Positions 16,011-25,185 of a stretch of DNA of 41,236 nt are shown here, piece by piece (positions within the stretch are counted from its first letter, which is position 1; each line of letters starts with the position of its first letter). The position numbers and the translations under genes are program-made. The notes beneath the pieces are model-generated. The model was not told the origin of the DNA. It did not search any database and worked only from the letters and a program-made list of their open reading frames with translations. Origin of the DNA: Bordetella parapertussis (GTDB lineage Bacteria > Pseudomonadota > Gammaproteobacteria > Burkholderiales > SG8-41); NCBI GenBank assembly GCA_945864585.1, contig CAMBCF010000036.1, positions 1-41,236 on the forward strand, written 5' to 3'.

Positions 16011-17903
16011 TTGAATAATCTCGTAAAAACCGTGGCCATCTGGATGGTGATAGCCATCGTGCTGATGACGGTGTTCAACCAGGTGGGTACCCAAAAATCG
16101 GTGCAAAAACCGATGGAGTATTCGCAGTTTATCGACGAGGTTAAGCAGGGCCGTGTGGCCAAAGTCACTATCGAAGGGCGGATTCTCAAGGGCACTAAAG
16201 CCACCGGCGAGAAATTCACCACTTATGCGCCTTCCGATCCGTGGCTGGTGTCCGATCTGCTCAAGGCCGGCGTGATTGTCGAAGCCAAGCCCGAGGAAGA
16301 GCCGTCGCTCCTGATGAACATTTTCGTGTCGTGGTTCCCGATGCTGCTGCTGATCGGTGTATGGGTGTTTTTCATGCGCCAGATGCAGGGCGGCGGACGT
16401 GGCGGCGCGTTCTCATTCGGCAAGAGCAAAGCGCGCATGCTCGACGAATCCAACAATACGGTGACCTTCGCCGATGTCGCAGGCTGCGAAGAGGCAAAAG
16501 AGGAAGTTGCGGAATTGGTGGAGTTTTTGCGCGATCCGTCGAAATTCCAGAAACTCGGCGGACGCATACCACGCGGCGTGCTGATGGTGGGCAGTCCCGG
16601 CACCGGCAAGACTTTGCTCGCGCGCGCCATCGCCGGCGAGGCGAAAGTGCCTTTCTTTTCGATATCCGGCTCCGATTTCGTGGAAATGTTCGTCGGTGTG
16701 GGCGCGGCGCGGGTGCGTGACATGTTTGAGAACGCCAAAAAACATGCGCCTTGTATCGTGTTCATCGACGAGATCGACGCGGTGGGCCGTCAGCGCGGCG
16801 CGGGTCTGGGCGGTGGCAATGACGAGCGCGAACAGACGCTGAACCAGTTGCTGGTCGAGATGGATGGCTTTGAACCCAACGCCGGAGTGATCGTTATTGC
16901 CGCGACCAACCGGCCGGATGTACTCGATCCGGCGCTGCTGCGTCCGGGGCGGTTTGACCGGCAAGTGGTGGTACCGCTGCCGGATATCCGCGGCCGCGAG
17001 CAGATTCTGCTGGTGCATATGCGCAAAGTGCCGATTGCGCCCGATGTCAAAGCCGACGTGATCGCGCGCGGCTCGCCGGGCATGTCCGGGGCTGATCTTG
17101 CGAATCTGGTGAACGAAGCAGCGCTATTCGCCGCACGCGGCAACAAGCGCCTGGTGGACATGGATGATTTCGAGCACGCCAAGGACAAGATATTCATGGG
17201 CGCCGAGCGTAAATCGATGGTGATCACCGAGGAAGAAAAACGCGCCACCGCGTATCACGAGTCGGGCCACGCCATTGTGGGCGTGATGTTGCCGGGCATT
17301 GATCCGGTGCATAAGGTGACCATCATTCCACGTGGCCGCGCGCTGGGACTGACGTGGGTGCTGCCGGAGCGCGATCGTATCAGTCAATACAAGACTCAGA
17401 TGCTGGCGCAGATCAGCTTTTTGTTCGGTGGACGCATTGCCGAGGAACTGTTTGTGCATGACATTTCCACCGGCGCATCCAACGACTTCGAGCGCGCCAC
17501 GCAATTGGCGCGCGACATGGTCACGCGCTTCGGCATGTCGGATTCGATGGGGCCGATGGTCTACGGCGAAAATGAAGGCGAAGTGTTCCTTGGCCGCTCG
17601 ATCACCACCCACAAGAACGTGTCCGAGACCACCCTGCAAAAGGTCGATGCCGAAATTCGCCGCATCATCGACCAGCAATACGCGGTCGCGCGCAAGATCA
17701 TCGAAGACAACCGTGACAAGGTTGAGGCGATGACCAAGGCGCTGATGGAATGGGAGACCATAGACGCAGATCAGATCAAGGACATTGCGGAAGGCCGTCC
17801 GCCGCGCGCACCCAAGCCGTTGCAGTCTGCAATACCGCCGCCCGGCGACAGCACGCCGCCGGGTGCTGCCGCGCCGGTGGCGCCGGCGCAGGAAAAAGCG
17901 TGA
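16011..17903 (+). CDS. ftsH: ATP-dependent zinc metalloprotease FtsH
   Basis: 630 residues from a TTG start at 16011, chosen because AGGAG (16001-16005) lies at ideal distance and the protein then begins with the family-typical [17 protein letters not shown]. FtsH is a membrane-anchored AAA+ protease. It has two N-terminal membrane helices around a periplasmic domain, Walker A GSPGTGKT (194-201), Walker [16 protein letters not shown] near 247, the second region of homology [22 protein letters not shown], and the zinc site HESGH (416-420). The sequence resembles betaproteobacterial FtsH. The C-terminal tail is Pro/Ala-rich, and the stop TGA is the first TGA of a GTGAACGG array. An ATG 42 bases upstream is in frame but out of register with the ribosome site. 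Confidence 0.97.
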   Translation: MNNLVKTVAIWMVIAIVLMTVFNQVGTQKSVQKPMEYSQFIDEVKQGRVAKVTIEGRILKGTKATGEKFTTYAPSDPWLVSDLLKAGVIVEAKPEEEPSLLMNIFVSWFPMLLLIGVWVFFMRQMQGGGRGGAFSFGKSKARMLDESNNTVTFADVAGCEEAKEEVAELVEFLRDPSKFQKLGGRIPRGVLMVGSPGTGKTLLARAIAGEAKVPFFSISGSDFVEMFVGVGAARVRDMFENAKKHAPCIVFIDEIDAVGRQRGAGLGGGNDEREQTLNQLLVEMDGFEPNAGVIVIAATNRPDVLDPALLRPGRFDRQVVVPLPDIRGREQILLVHMRKVPIAPDVKADVIARGSPGMSGADLANLVNEAALFAARGNKRLVDMDDFEHAKDKIFMGAERKSMVITEEEKRATAYHESGHAIVGVMLPGIDPVHKVTIIPRGRALGLTWVLPERDRISQYKTQMLAQISFLFGGRIAEELFVHDISTGASNDFERATQLARDMVTRFGMSDSMGPMVYGENEGEVFLGRSITTHKNVSETTLQKVDAEIRRIIDQQYAVARKIIEDNRDKVEAMTKALMEWETIDADQIKDIAEGRPPRAPKPLQSAIPPPGDSTPPGAAAPVAPAQEKA

Positions 17904-17970
17904 ACGGGTGAACGGGTGAACGAGTGAACGAGTAGCCCGCAACGCAACGCTGCGCTGGTACCCGCTCACG
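17899..17970. repeat. Octamer array between ftsH and folP, second arm eroded
   Basis: CGTGAACGG, GTGAACGG, GTGAACGA and GTGAACGA run from 17899 to 17934. The opposite arm is reduced to ACCCGCTCACG (17960-17970), which matches the inverse of the outermost unit at 10 of 11 positions and abuts the folP ATG. The ftsH stop is the TGA of the first unit. Family A. Confidence 0.8.
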
Positions 17971-18813
17971 ATGTTTCTACACTGCGGCCGCTTCAAACTC
18001 CCGCTCACCCGCCCGCTGCTCATGGGCGTGATCAACGTTACGCCCGATTCTTTCTCGGATGGCGGTCAATATACCGAATTAAATCAAGCCCTTGCGCAAG
18101 CAGACACCTTGCTTGCGGAAGGGGCGGATATTCTGGATATCGGCGGTGAATCGACGCGTCCGGGTGCGGCGCCGGTGAGTCTGGAGGAAGAGCGGCGGCG
18201 TGTGCTGCCGCTGCTGGAACGGCTGGTGCGCGGGGCCGTGCCGGTTTCGTTAGACACGCAAAAGCCTGCGCTGATGCGCGACGCGGTGGCGGCAGGCGCT
18301 TCGATGGTGAACGATGTCAATGGCTTTCGCGCACCCGGTGCGCTTGAAGGGGTGGCAGGCAGCGGGGCCGCAATCTGCATTATGCATATGCAGGGCGAGC
18401 CGCGCAGCATGCAGCACAATCCGCACTACGATGACCTAATCAAGGAGGTTCGCAGCTATCTCACCGCACGCGTACGCGCGGCGGAAGATGCGGGCATTGC
18501 ACGTGAGCGCATTGTTGTCGATCCGGGTTTTGGTTTTGGCAAAGCGCTGCAGCACAATCTAGCGTTGTTGCGCGCGCTGAGTGAATTCAGGGATATCGGT
18601 GGCGCGCTGCTGGCGGGATTGTCGCGCAAGACGATGCTGGGTAAGATCACCGGGCGTGATCCGACCGCGCGCGTGTTCGCGAGCATTGCTGCTGCGTTGC
18701 TTGCGGTGCAAAATGGCGCGCAGATTGTGCGCGTTCATGATGTGGCGGCGACCCGAGATGCGCTAGCAGTTCTGAATGCAGTTAATCAGGACTTAGGATT
18801 GAGGACTGAGTAA
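17971..18813 (+). CDS. folP: Dihydropteroate synthase
   Basis: 280 residues. It condenses p-aminobenzoate with hydroxymethyl-dihydropterin diphosphate in folate synthesis and is the sulfonamide target. The signatures LLMGVINVTPDSFSDGG (near 11-27), ILDIGGESTRPGA (near 51-63) and IVVDPGFGFGK (near 180-190) are intact, as is GLSRKTMLG near 213. The last residues (QDLGLRTE) before the stop are encoded by the AGGATTG/AGGACTG heptamer repeat, suggesting the native 3' end was replaced. No Shine-Dalgarno sequence: an eroded octamer arm lies directly before the ATG. Lies in the conserved ftsH-folP-glmM order. Confidence 0.96.
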   Translation: MFLHCGRFKLPLTRPLLMGVINVTPDSFSDGGQYTELNQALAQADTLLAEGADILDIGGESTRPGAAPVSLEEERRRVLPLLERLVRGAVPVSLDTQKPALMRDAVAAGASMVNDVNGFRAPGALEGVAGSGAAICIMHMQGEPRSMQHNPHYDDLIKEVRSYLTARVRAAEDAGIARERIVVDPGFGFGKALQHNLALLRALSEFRDIGGALLAGLSRKTMLGKITGRDPTARVFASIAAALLAVQNGAQIVRVHDVAATRDALAVLNAVNQDLGLRTE

Positions 18814-18843
18814 CCCTTGGGGTATGCTCAGTCCTCAATCCTA
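18787..18843. repeat. Heptamer-array hairpin between folP and glmM
   Basis: AGGACTT, AGGATTG and AGGACTG units lead to the folP stop. 18794-18810 pairs perfectly with 18827-18843 (17 base pairs) around a 16-base loop. The folP TAA (18811-18813) is the first triplet of the loop, and the glmM ATG is 9 bases after the right arm. No T-run follows. Family B, as between recN and fur. Confidence 0.88.
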
Positions 18844-18852
18844 GAACTAAAC

Positions 18853-20199
18853 ATGACGAGAAAATATTTCGGCACGGACGGCGTGCGTGGCAAGGTGGGT
18901 AAGCTGCCGATCACGCCGGATTTTGTGTTGCGGCTGGGCTATGCCGCGGGCAAAGTGCTGGCGGCGGGCTCGCAGCCGGGTGAGAAGCCTGCGGTTTTGA
19001 TCGGCAAAGACACGCGAATTTCAGGATATATGTGCGAATCGGCGCTGGAGGCGGGGTTTACCAGCGCCGGCGTGGACGTGAAGCTGGTGGGGCCGATGCC
19101 GACACCTGCGGTGGCTTATCTCACGCGTGCGCTACGGCTCACTGCCAGCGTGGTGATCAGCGCATCGCACAATCCGTTTGACGACAACGGCATCAAATTC
19201 TTTTGCGGCAAGGGCGAAAAGCTGCCCGATACCGTTGAATCCGCGATAGAGGCGCAGCTCGAACAGCCGATGCATTGCGTGAGTTCGGCCGATCTGGGCA
19301 AGGTGCGCCGCATCGAGGATGCCGCGGGACGTTACATCGAATTTTGCAAGAGCACGTTTCCGTCGACGTTGAACCTGCGCGGCATGAAAATCGTGGTCGA
19401 TTGCGCGCATGGCGCCGCCTATCACATCGCGCCGCTGGTATTCCATGAATTGGGTGCTGAAGTGGTCAGCATCGGTGTCGATCCCGATGGTTTTAACATC
19501 AACGACAAGGTCGGTGCGACCCATCCTCAGGCGCTGCAAAAAGCGGTGCAGGAGGCGCACGCGGATTTGGGTATAGCACTGGATGGCGACGCCGACCGCT
19601 TGGTGATGGTGGATGCCGCGGGCAGGGCTTACGACGGCGATCAACTGTTGTACGTGATTGCTCGCGATGGACAGCGGCGCGGACTGTTGCAGGGCGGCGT
19701 GGTGGGCACGCTGATGAGCAATCTTGCGTTTGAACGGGCGCTGGGGGCGATCGATATCCCCTTCGAGCGCGCGCAGGTGGGCGACCGTTATGTGCTGGCA
19801 TTGATGCAGCGGCGCGGCTGGCGCCTGGGCGGCGAGAATTCCGGTCATATCCTGTGCCTGGATCAGCATTCCACGGGCGATGGCATCATCGCAGCGCTGC
19901 AGGTGCTGCGCGCGTTGCGAGAATTGCGCATGACATTGGCAAAGGCGTGCGCGCCGGTGGTGCTGTATCCGCAGGTGATGCGCAACGTACCGGTCAAGCT
20001 GCGCAAGGGGAATTCCCGTGACGCGCGCGTCGACAAGCTGCTGCAGCAAGCCGCACGCGATCTTGGCAAGGATGGCCGTGTGCTGCTGCGCCCATCGGGT
20101 ACCGAACCGGTGATCCGGGTGATGGTTGAAGCCCGCTCGCGCGCCAAGGCCGACCGCTGGGCGAAAGCCATCGCCGATGCGGTAGCCGCCGTGGGCTGA
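18853..20199 (+). CDS. glmM: Phosphoglucosamine mutase
   Basis: 448 residues from ATG 18853 ([13 protein letters not shown]), the exact family start. An ATG at 18817 would add 12 repeat-encoded residues and is rejected. It interconverts glucosamine-6-phosphate and glucosamine-1-phosphate for peptidoglycan and LPS. The phosphoserine loop [16 protein letters not shown] has the active Ser at 105. The metal loop ALDGDADR is near 242, the sugar-binding GGENSGH near 326, and the phosphate loop RPSGTEP near 415. No Shine-Dalgarno sequence is seen because the heptamer hairpin ends 9 bases upstream. Probably the end of the rlmE-ftsH-folP-glmM unit. Confidence 0.97.
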   Translation: MTRKYFGTDGVRGKVGKLPITPDFVLRLGYAAGKVLAAGSQPGEKPAVLIGKDTRISGYMCESALEAGFTSAGVDVKLVGPMPTPAVAYLTRALRLTASVVISASHNPFDDNGIKFFCGKGEKLPDTVESAIEAQLEQPMHCVSSADLGKVRRIEDAAGRYIEFCKSTFPSTLNLRGMKIVVDCAHGAAYHIAPLVFHELGAEVVSIGVDPDGFNINDKVGATHPQALQKAVQEAHADLGIALDGDADRLVMVDAAGRAYDGDQLLYVIARDGQRRGLLQGGVVGTLMSNLAFERALGAIDIPFERAQVGDRYVLALMQRRGWRLGGENSGHILCLDQHSTGDGIIAALQVLRALRELRMTLAKACAPVVLYPQVMRNVPVKLRKGNSRDARVDKLLQQAARDLGKDGRVLLRPSGTEPVIRVMVEARSRAKADRWAKAIADAVAAVG

Positions 20200-20310
20200 A
20201 TCACGCGTGGGCGCGGTTTTGAATTTTTTTCACTGCAATGATCGCCCGCACAGCGCGCAAAAACTTCGTTAAATCAACAGCTTTCCACCGTGCATCAGGG
20301 CAGCTTCACA

Positions 20311-20339
20311 TTGACCCAAAGTTGCCGTCGCTGTACACT
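20311..20339 (+). promoter_or_regulatory. Sigma-70 promoter of tpiA
   Basis: TTGACC (20311-20316) and TACACT (20334-20339) are separated by exactly 17 bases. Predicted transcription begins near 20346, about 22 bases before the tpiA ATG. The rest of the 168-base gap after glmM shows an AT-rich patch but no further clear signal. Confidence 0.75.
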
Positions 20340-20367
20340 CTGAGGGTTTTTGCGAGCCGGGTGTTAA

Positions 20368-21120
20368 ATGCGCAGCAAGTTGGTCGTGGGTAACTGGAAG
20401 ATGAACGGCAACCTTGCGTCAAACCAGGCGCTGCTTAAGTCATTGATTCCTTTGTTGGCTTCTGTCACCCGTGCGCGGTGCGCAGTGTGCGCGCCGTATC
20501 CGTATCTGGCGCAAACCGAGCATATTTTGCGCGGCCAGGGCATTGCGTGGGGCGCGCAGGACGTGTGCGAATACGAACACGGCGCTTATACCGGCGGGGT
20601 TTCGGCGGGTATGGTGGCCGATTTTGGCTGCCGTTATGTCATCGTGGGGCATTCGGAACGGCGCACGCTGTTTGGCGACTCGGATACAGTGGTGGCGCTG
20701 AAATTTGCTGCGGTAATAAAAGCGCGGCTGACGCCGATTTTGTGCGTGGGCGAAACGCTGGCAGAGCGTGAAGCGGGCGTGATGGAGCAGGTAATCGCGC
20801 GTCAAATGGATGCGGTCATCGCGCACTCGGGGGCGGCAGCGCTGGGGCAGGCGGTGATGGCGTATGAGCCGGTGTGGGCCATAGGCACCGGCAAAACCGC
20901 CACGCCGGATGAGGCGCAGGCAGCGCACGCATTGATTCGCGAGCGGGTAGCGGAGCATGACATGCGCGTGGCGGACGGGTTGCCGATTCTTTATGGCGGC
21001 AGCGTCAAAGCGGCGAACGCCGCACAGTTGTTCGCGATGCCTGATATCGATGGCGGTCTGATCGGCGGTGCGTCGCTGCTGGCGGAAGAGTTTGCGGCGA
21101 TTTGCAAGGCGGCAGGATGA
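20368..21120 (+). CDS. tpiA: Triose-phosphate isomerase
   Basis: 250 residues, normal length. It interconverts dihydroxyacetone phosphate and glyceraldehyde-3-phosphate. NWKMNG with catalytic Lys11, GHSERR with His95, the YEPVWAIGTGKTATPDEAQ block with Glu167 and loop 6, and YGGSVKAANA with the phosphate-binding GGS are all intact. A good promoter lies just upstream, so it starts a new unit. It is followed by a strong hairpin and then secG, the conserved tpiA-secG-tRNA-Leu order. Confidence 0.97.
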   Translation: MRSKLVVGNWKMNGNLASNQALLKSLIPLLASVTRARCAVCAPYPYLAQTEHILRGQGIAWGAQDVCEYEHGAYTGGVSAGMVADFGCRYVIVGHSERRTLFGDSDTVVALKFAAVIKARLTPILCVGETLAEREAGVMEQVIARQMDAVIAHSGAAALGQAVMAYEPVWAIGTGKTATPDEAQAAHALIRERVAEHDMRVADGLPILYGGSVKAANAAQLFAMPDIDGGLIGGASLLAEEFAAICKAAG

Positions 21121-21125
21121 ATATA

Positions 21126-21153
21126 CGGTAAATGGTCATCGGACCATTTACCG
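21126..21153 (+). terminator. Perfect 12-bp hairpin directly after tpiA
   Basis: CGGTAAATGGTC pairs with GACCATTTACCG around the tetraloop ATCG, starting 6 bases after the tpiA stop. No T-run follows, so it may act as an mRNA 3'-end stabiliser or partial terminator rather than a classical intrinsic terminator. secG could still be reached by read-through. Confidence 0.5.
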
Positions 21154-21162
21154 CCAGTATCT

Positions 21163-21185
21163 CCCCTCTCCCGCCGGGAGAGGGG
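21163..21185. repeat. CCCCTCTCCCG inverted repeat upstream of secG
   Basis: CCCCTCTCCCG (21163-21173) and CGGGAGAGGGG (21175-21185) form a perfect 11-base inverted repeat around one base, followed by CCGGGGGTGAGGG. This GC-rich palindrome type recurs in intergenic DNA of many bacteria. Related CCCTCTC/GAGAGGG pieces occur in the nuoI-nuoJ spacer, and a CCCCTCTCTCGCC piece in the hrcA-nadK spacer. Confidence 0.7.
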
Positions 21186-21217
21186 CCGGGGGTGAGGGTA
21201 GCGTTAGGAACTAATTT

Positions 21218-21625
21218 ATGGATCTCGGGGTTCTCATTTTGCACGTTATCGCCGCCGCTGGCATCATAGTGCTGGTGCTGGTGCAGCACGGCAAGGGCGC
21301 CGATGTGGGCGCGGCGTTTGGCACTGGTTCCGCGGGCAGCGTGTTTGGTTCTGCCGGCTCGGCCAATTTTTTAAGCCGCATGACAGCGGGCCTGGCATTG
21401 GTGTTTTTTGTAACCAGCATCGGCCTGTCGTTTCTGTCGAATAAAAGAACTTCCGGCAAAGGGGTGATGGCCAATCAGCCGGCGGCGACGCAAAGCGCGC
21501 CGGATAAAGTGCCGGGCGTGTCGGAAGTGCCTGCGGTGCCGGCGGCAAAAAGTGTTGCGGGTGAAAAGTCCGACAAGGCGGCCCCCGCAGCACCGGCTTC
21601 CAAAGCAGCAGATTTGCCGAAGTAA
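21218..21625 (+). CDS. secG: Preprotein translocase subunit SecG
   Basis: 135 residues. SecG is the accessory inner-membrane subunit of the SecYEG channel. Two membrane helices are visible: the N-terminal VLILHVIAAAGIIVLVLVQ and the second FLSRMTAGLALVFFVTSIGLSFL. The conserved QHGKGADVGAAFGTGSAGSVFGSAGSANF loop lies between them. An Ala/Pro/Lys-rich cytoplasmic tail of about 50 residues follows, as in many betaproteobacterial SecG. The ribosome site is weak (TAGGAA at about -12). Followed by tRNA-Leu and nuoA. Confidence 0.95.
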   Translation: MDLGVLILHVIAAAGIIVLVLVQHGKGADVGAAFGTGSAGSVFGSAGSANFLSRMTAGLALVFFVTSIGLSFLSNKRTSGKGVMANQPAATQSAPDKVPGVSEVPAVPAAKSVAGEKSDKAAPAAPASKAADLPK

Positions 21626-21676
21626 GCACAAGATAGATCCCCGCAACGGGGTAGGGGTGGTTGCTTCAAGCGTTAT

Positions 21677-21761
21677 GCCGTCGTGGTGGAATTGGTAGAC
21701 ACGCCGTCTTGAGGGGGCGGTGGCGAAAGCCGTGAGAGTTCGAGTCTCTCCGTCGGCACCA
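21677..21761 (+). tRNA. tRNA-Leu (anticodon GAG), CCA encoded
   Basis: 85 bases including the encoded CCA. The acceptor GCCGTCG (21677-21683) pairs with CGTCGGC (21751-21757) except for a U5-U68 mismatch. The D-arm is GTG/CAC with the GGTAG loop. The anticodon loop TTGAGGG reads GAG for CUC/CUU leucine codons. The long variable arm GGC-GAAA-GCC is typical of class II tRNA-Leu. The T-arm is GAGAG-TTCGAGT-CTCTC. Its place between secG and nuoA is the conserved one. A small CCCCG-CAA-CGGGG hairpin lies about 30 bases upstream. Confidence 0.95.
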
Positions 21762-21769
21762 GTGGTTGC

Positions 21770-21785
21770 AGGATTGAGGATTTAG
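21770..21785. repeat. Partial heptamer repeat after tRNA-Leu
   Basis: AGGATTGAGGATTTAG is two units of the AGGATTG/AGGACTT family B repeat seen after recN and folP, here without a pairing arm. It lies in the short gap between tRNA-Leu and nuoA. Confidence 0.6.
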
Positions 21786-21831
21786 TAAGACCATCAATCG
21801 GCTCAGGAAAATTTTACTTTGTTGATGCAGC

Positions 21832-22206
21832 ATGCTTGAAAACTATTTCCCCATTCTGATGTTCATCGGCGTCGGCCTGATGGTCGGTGTTGCGCCGATG
21901 TTGTTGGGTAGCGGACTTTCACGGCTGCTGGGCGCGCATCGGCCAAATGAGGAAAAACTGTCTCCCTACGAATGCGGCTTCGAGGCGTTTGAAGATGCGC
22001 GCATGAAATTCGACGTGCGCTACTACCTGGTGGCGATACTGTTCATTTTGTTTGATCTGGAAATTGCGTTCCTGTTTCCGTGGGCGATCGTGCTTGGCGA
22101 GCAGAGCGAAAGCACGTTCCGTTACCTCGCCATGGTGGTGTTTCTCGGCATCCTCGTCGTGGGTTTCGTCTACGAGTGGATGAAGGGCGCGCTGGATTGG
22201 GAATGA
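21832..22206 (+). CDS. nuoA: NADH-quinone oxidoreductase subunit A
   Basis: 124 residues with three membrane helices. It is a membrane-arm subunit of complex I near the quinone site. [52 protein letters not shown] carries the conserved loop with the switchable Cys and the D-x-E motif in the second helix. First gene of a complete 14-gene nuo operon with separate nuoC and nuoD. No strong promoter is evident between the tRNA and this ATG, so transcription may come from further upstream. Confidence 0.96.
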   Translation: MLENYFPILMFIGVGLMVGVAPMLLGSGLSRLLGAHRPNEEKLSPYECGFEAFEDARMKFDVRYYLVAILFILFDLEIAFLFPWAIVLGEQSESTFRYLAMVVFLGILVVGFVYEWMKGALDWE

Positions 22207-22231
22207 GATTTTGAGGCAATGAGGTAATCAC

Positions 22232-22711
22232 ATGGGCGCCATCGAAACCCTCGACGAAAAAGGTTTCATCACCACCACGGCCGACGCGCTGATCAACTGG
22301 ACGCGCACCGGGTCGCTGTGGCCGATGACGTTCGGGCTTGCCTGTTGCGCGGTAGAGATGATGCACGCGGGCGCGTCGCGTTACGACCTCGACCGTTTCG
22401 GCATCGTGTTTCGACCCAGCCCGCGCCAGTCGGATGTGATGATCGTCGCCGGCACCTTGTGCAACAAAATGGCTCCGGCGCTGCGCAAAGTGTATGACCA
22501 GATGGCCGAGCCGCGCTGGGTGATTTCAATGGGGTCGTGCGCCAATGGCGGCGGTTATTATCATTACTCGTATTCGGTGGTGCGCGGCTGCGACCGCATC
22601 GTGCCGGTTGATATCTATGTGCCGGGATGCCCGCCGACGGCCGAAGCGCTGCTCTACGGCATCATCCAGTTGCAGAACAAGATCAAACGCACCAATACCA
22701 TCGCACGCTGA
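22232..22711 (+). CDS. nuoB: NADH-quinone oxidoreductase subunit B
   Basis: 159 residues. It carries the N2 [4Fe-4S] cluster that passes electrons to quinone. All four ligands are present: the adjacent Cys38-Cys39 in [11 protein letters not shown], Cys103 in [17 protein letters not shown], and Cys133 in [11 protein letters not shown]. Length is normal. A GAGGT ribosome site precedes ATG 22232. A family C hairpin separates it from nuoC. Confidence 0.97.
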   Translation: MGAIETLDEKGFITTTADALINWTRTGSLWPMTFGLACCAVEMMHAGASRYDLDRFGIVFRPSPRQSDVMIVAGTLCNKMAPALRKVYDQMAEPRWVISMGSCANGGGYYHYSYSVVRGCDRIVPVDIYVPGCPPTAEALLYGIIQLQNKIKRTNTIAR

Positions 22712-22739
22712 CGCGCATGAATTTTGAGTTTTTAATTTT

Positions 22740-22803
22740 GAATGTTGAGTGCAAGGCGCCGACGTGCTTCACTCAACATTCAGCACTGGGCACTCAACAC
22801 TAG
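22740..22803. repeat. GTTGAGTG-type inverted repeat between nuoB and nuoC
   Basis: GAATGTTGAGTG (22740-22751) is perfectly inverted as CACTCAACATTC (22770-22781) around an 18-base loop. A further CACTCAACACT copy follows at 22791-22801, and a TTTGAGTTTTTAATTTTGA stretch precedes it. The nuoC ATG is at 22809, with no Shine-Dalgarno sequence. Third unit family (C) with the same border placement. Confidence 0.82.
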
Positions 22804-22808
22804 TCTAC

Positions 22809-23432
22809 ATGGCTTCCCGTCTCGAAACTCTGACCACGGTGCTGCAGGCGGCGCTCGGCGATCTGCTGGTGAGCGCGACCACCGCACTCGGCGAATTGAC
22901 GGTGGTGGTGAAGGCGCAAAACCTGCTGGCGGTGGCGGAAAAACTGCGGGATTCGCCCGAGCTGAAATTCGAGCAGTTGATGGATCTGTGTGGCATGGAT
23001 TACAGCACGTATGGTGATGGGGGCGAAGGCGCCTGGGGCGGCCAGCGGTTCGCGGTGGTGTATCACCTGCTCAGCATCAGTTACAACTGCCGTCTGCGCC
23101 TGCGCGTATTTGCGGCAGAAGATGATTTTCCGGTGGTGGATTCGGTGATCGGCGTATGGCCGTCGGCGAATTGGTATGAACGGGAAGCGTTTGATCTCTA
23201 CGGCATCATGTTTACCGGCCATCCCGACCTGCGTCGCCTATTGACGGACTACGGCTTTATCGGGCACCCGTTCCGCAAGGATTTCCCGCTGTCGGGCAAT
23301 GTCGAAATGCGTTACGACCCAGACAAGCAGCGTGTGATTTATCAGCCGGTCACCATCGAGCCGCGCGAGATCACGCCGCGCATTATTCGTGAACAACACT
23401 ACGGCGACAGCGAAGGGTTCCGCAAAGGCTGA
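22809..23432 (+). CDS. nuoC: NADH-quinone oxidoreductase subunit C
   Basis: 207 residues from ATG 22809 ([18 protein letters not shown]). An upstream in-frame ATG (22749) would add 20 residues encoded by the border repeat and is rejected. NuoC is the 30-kDa peripheral-arm subunit. Signatures are [15 protein letters not shown] near 56, the [18 protein letters not shown] strand pair near 85, the family block [34 protein letters not shown] near 115, and [19 protein letters not shown]. The stop overlaps the nuoD ATG by one base (TGATG). Confidence 0.95.
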   Translation: MASRLETLTTVLQAALGDLLVSATTALGELTVVVKAQNLLAVAEKLRDSPELKFEQLMDLCGMDYSTYGDGGEGAWGGQRFAVVYHLLSISYNCRLRLRVFAAEDDFPVVDSVIGVWPSANWYEREAFDLYGIMFTGHPDLRRLLTDYGFIGHPFRKDFPLSGNVEMRYDPDKQRVIYQPVTIEPREITPRIIREQHYGDSEGFRKG

Positions 23433-24688
23433 TGATGGCGGAAATTCGCAATTACACGATGAATTTTGGGCCGCAACACCCGGCGGCGCACGGCGTGCTG
23501 CGTCTGGTGCTTGAACTTGACGGTGAAGTCATCGAGCGCGCCGATCCGCACATCGGCCTGCTGCATCGGGCAACGGAAAAGCTCGCGGAACATAAAACTT
23601 ATATCCAGTCGCTGCCCTACATGGACCGGCTTGACTATGTGTCGATGATGGTTAACGAGCACGCCTACGTGATGGCGATTGAGCGGCTGGCGGGCATACA
23701 GGTGCCGCTGCGCGCGCAATATATCCGTGTCATGTTCGACGAAATCACGCGCCTGCTGAATCACCTGCTGTGGCTGGGCTGCCACGCGCTCGACGTGGGT
23801 GCGATGACGGTGTTTTTATATTGCTTTCGCGAGCGCGAAGACCTGTTCGACACTTATGAAGCGGTGTCGGGCGCGCGCATGCATGCGGCTTACTATCGGC
23901 CGGGCGGGGTGTATCGCGATCTGCCGGACACCATGCCGCAGTACATCGCCTCGAAAATACACAACGCGGCCGCGATCAAGGATCTCAATGCGAACCGTCA
24001 GGGTTCGTTGCTGGATTTTGTGGAGGATTTCACGACGCGCTTTCCGACCTACATCGATGAGTATGAAACCCTGCTCACCGATAACCGCATCTGGAAGCAG
24101 CGCACGGTGGGCATCGGCGTGGTGACGCCGGAGCGCGCCAAGGCGCTGGGTTTCACCGGGCCCATGCTGCGCGGCTCCGGTATTGAGTGGGATTTGCGCA
24201 AGAAGCAGCCGTACGAGGTGTACGAGCGCATGCAATTCGACATACCGGTGGGCGTAAACGGCGATTGTTATGACCGTTATCTGGTGCGCATCGAAGAGAT
24301 GCGCCAGTCGAATAACATCGTCAGGCAATGCATCGATTGGCTGCGCAGGAATCCCGGCCCGGTGATGATCGACAGCCACAAGGTGGCGCCGCCTTCGCGC
24401 GTGGGCATGAAGCAGAACATGGAAGAGCTGATCCACCATTTCAAACTGTTCACCGAAGGCATGCATGTGCCCGCAGGCGAGGCGTATGCGGCGGTGGAGC
24501 ATCCCAAGGGCGAGTTCGGCGTCTATCTGGTTTCCGATGGCGCCAACAAGCCCTATCGTCTGAAAATACGCGCGCCGGGCTTCGCGCATCTGTCCGCGCT
24601 GGATGAAATGTCGCGCGGCCACATGATCGCGGACGTGGTGGCGATTATCGGCACGCAGGATATAGTGTTCGGCGAGGTGGATCGATGA
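23432..24688 (+). CDS. nuoD: NADH-quinone oxidoreductase subunit D
   Basis: 418 residues. This 49-kDa-type subunit helps form the quinone cavity and derives from [NiFe]-hydrogenases without the metal site. [60 protein letters not shown], and the C-terminal [39 protein letters not shown] are all canonical. The second ATG (23435) is an alternative start. The last bases ATGA overlap the nuoE start, indicating translational coupling. Confidence 0.97.
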   Translation: MMAEIRNYTMNFGPQHPAAHGVLRLVLELDGEVIERADPHIGLLHRATEKLAEHKTYIQSLPYMDRLDYVSMMVNEHAYVMAIERLAGIQVPLRAQYIRVMFDEITRLLNHLLWLGCHALDVGAMTVFLYCFREREDLFDTYEAVSGARMHAAYYRPGGVYRDLPDTMPQYIASKIHNAAAIKDLNANRQGSLLDFVEDFTTRFPTYIDEYETLLTDNRIWKQRTVGIGVVTPERAKALGFTGPMLRGSGIEWDLRKKQPYEVYERMQFDIPVGVNGDCYDRYLVRIEEMRQSNNIVRQCIDWLRRNPGPVMIDSHKVAPPSRVGMKQNMEELIHHFKLFTEGMHVPAGEAYAAVEHPKGEFGVYLVSDGANKPYRLKIRAPGFAHLSALDEMSRGHMIADVVAIIGTQDIVFGEVDR

Positions 24689-25185
24689 ACGCGCCTGCGG
24701 TGGCGAACATCGGGTTGTCGTCCGCGGCGCTGGCGAAAATCGACAAAGCCGTGGCCAAGTATCCGCCGCAGGAAAAGCAGTCCGCGGTGATGGCGGCGCT
24801 GACCATTGCGCAGGACGAAAAAGGCTGGCTCTCAACCGAGACCATGGATTTCGTGGCGCAATATCTCGAGATGCCACCGGTGGCGGTGTATGAAGTGGCA
24901 ACGTTCTATACGATGTATGACGTAAAGCCGGTTGGACGCCACAAATTGACGATATGCACCAATCTGCCGTGTGCGCTGTCTGGGGCAAACCAGGCTGCCG
25001 GGTATCTTAAGCACAAGCTCGGTATCGGATTTGGAGAAACCACGACGGATGGCCGTTTTACGCTGAAAGAAGGCGAGTGCCTGGGCGCTTGCGGTGATGC
25101 GCCGGTGTTGATACACAACAACAAACAGATGCTGTGTGCGATGTCGAACGAGAAGATCGACAGGCTGATCGAGGAGTTGAAGTAA
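24685..25185 (+). CDS. nuoE: NADH-quinone oxidoreductase subunit E
   Basis: 166 residues with a thioredoxin-like fold and the N1a [2Fe-2S] cluster. The ligands Cys91 and Cys96 (CTNLPC) and Cys132 and Cys136 (CLGAC) are present. [29 protein letters not shown] is the usual central block. It overlaps nuoD by 4 bases and nuoF by 1. Confidence 0.96.
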   Translation: MNAPAVANIGLSSAALAKIDKAVAKYPPQEKQSAVMAALTIAQDEKGWLSTETMDFVAQYLEMPPVAVYEVATFYTMYDVKPVGRHKLTICTNLPCALSGANQAAGYLKHKLGIGFGETTTDGRFTLKEGECLGACGDAPVLIHNNKQMLCAMSNEKIDRLIEELK

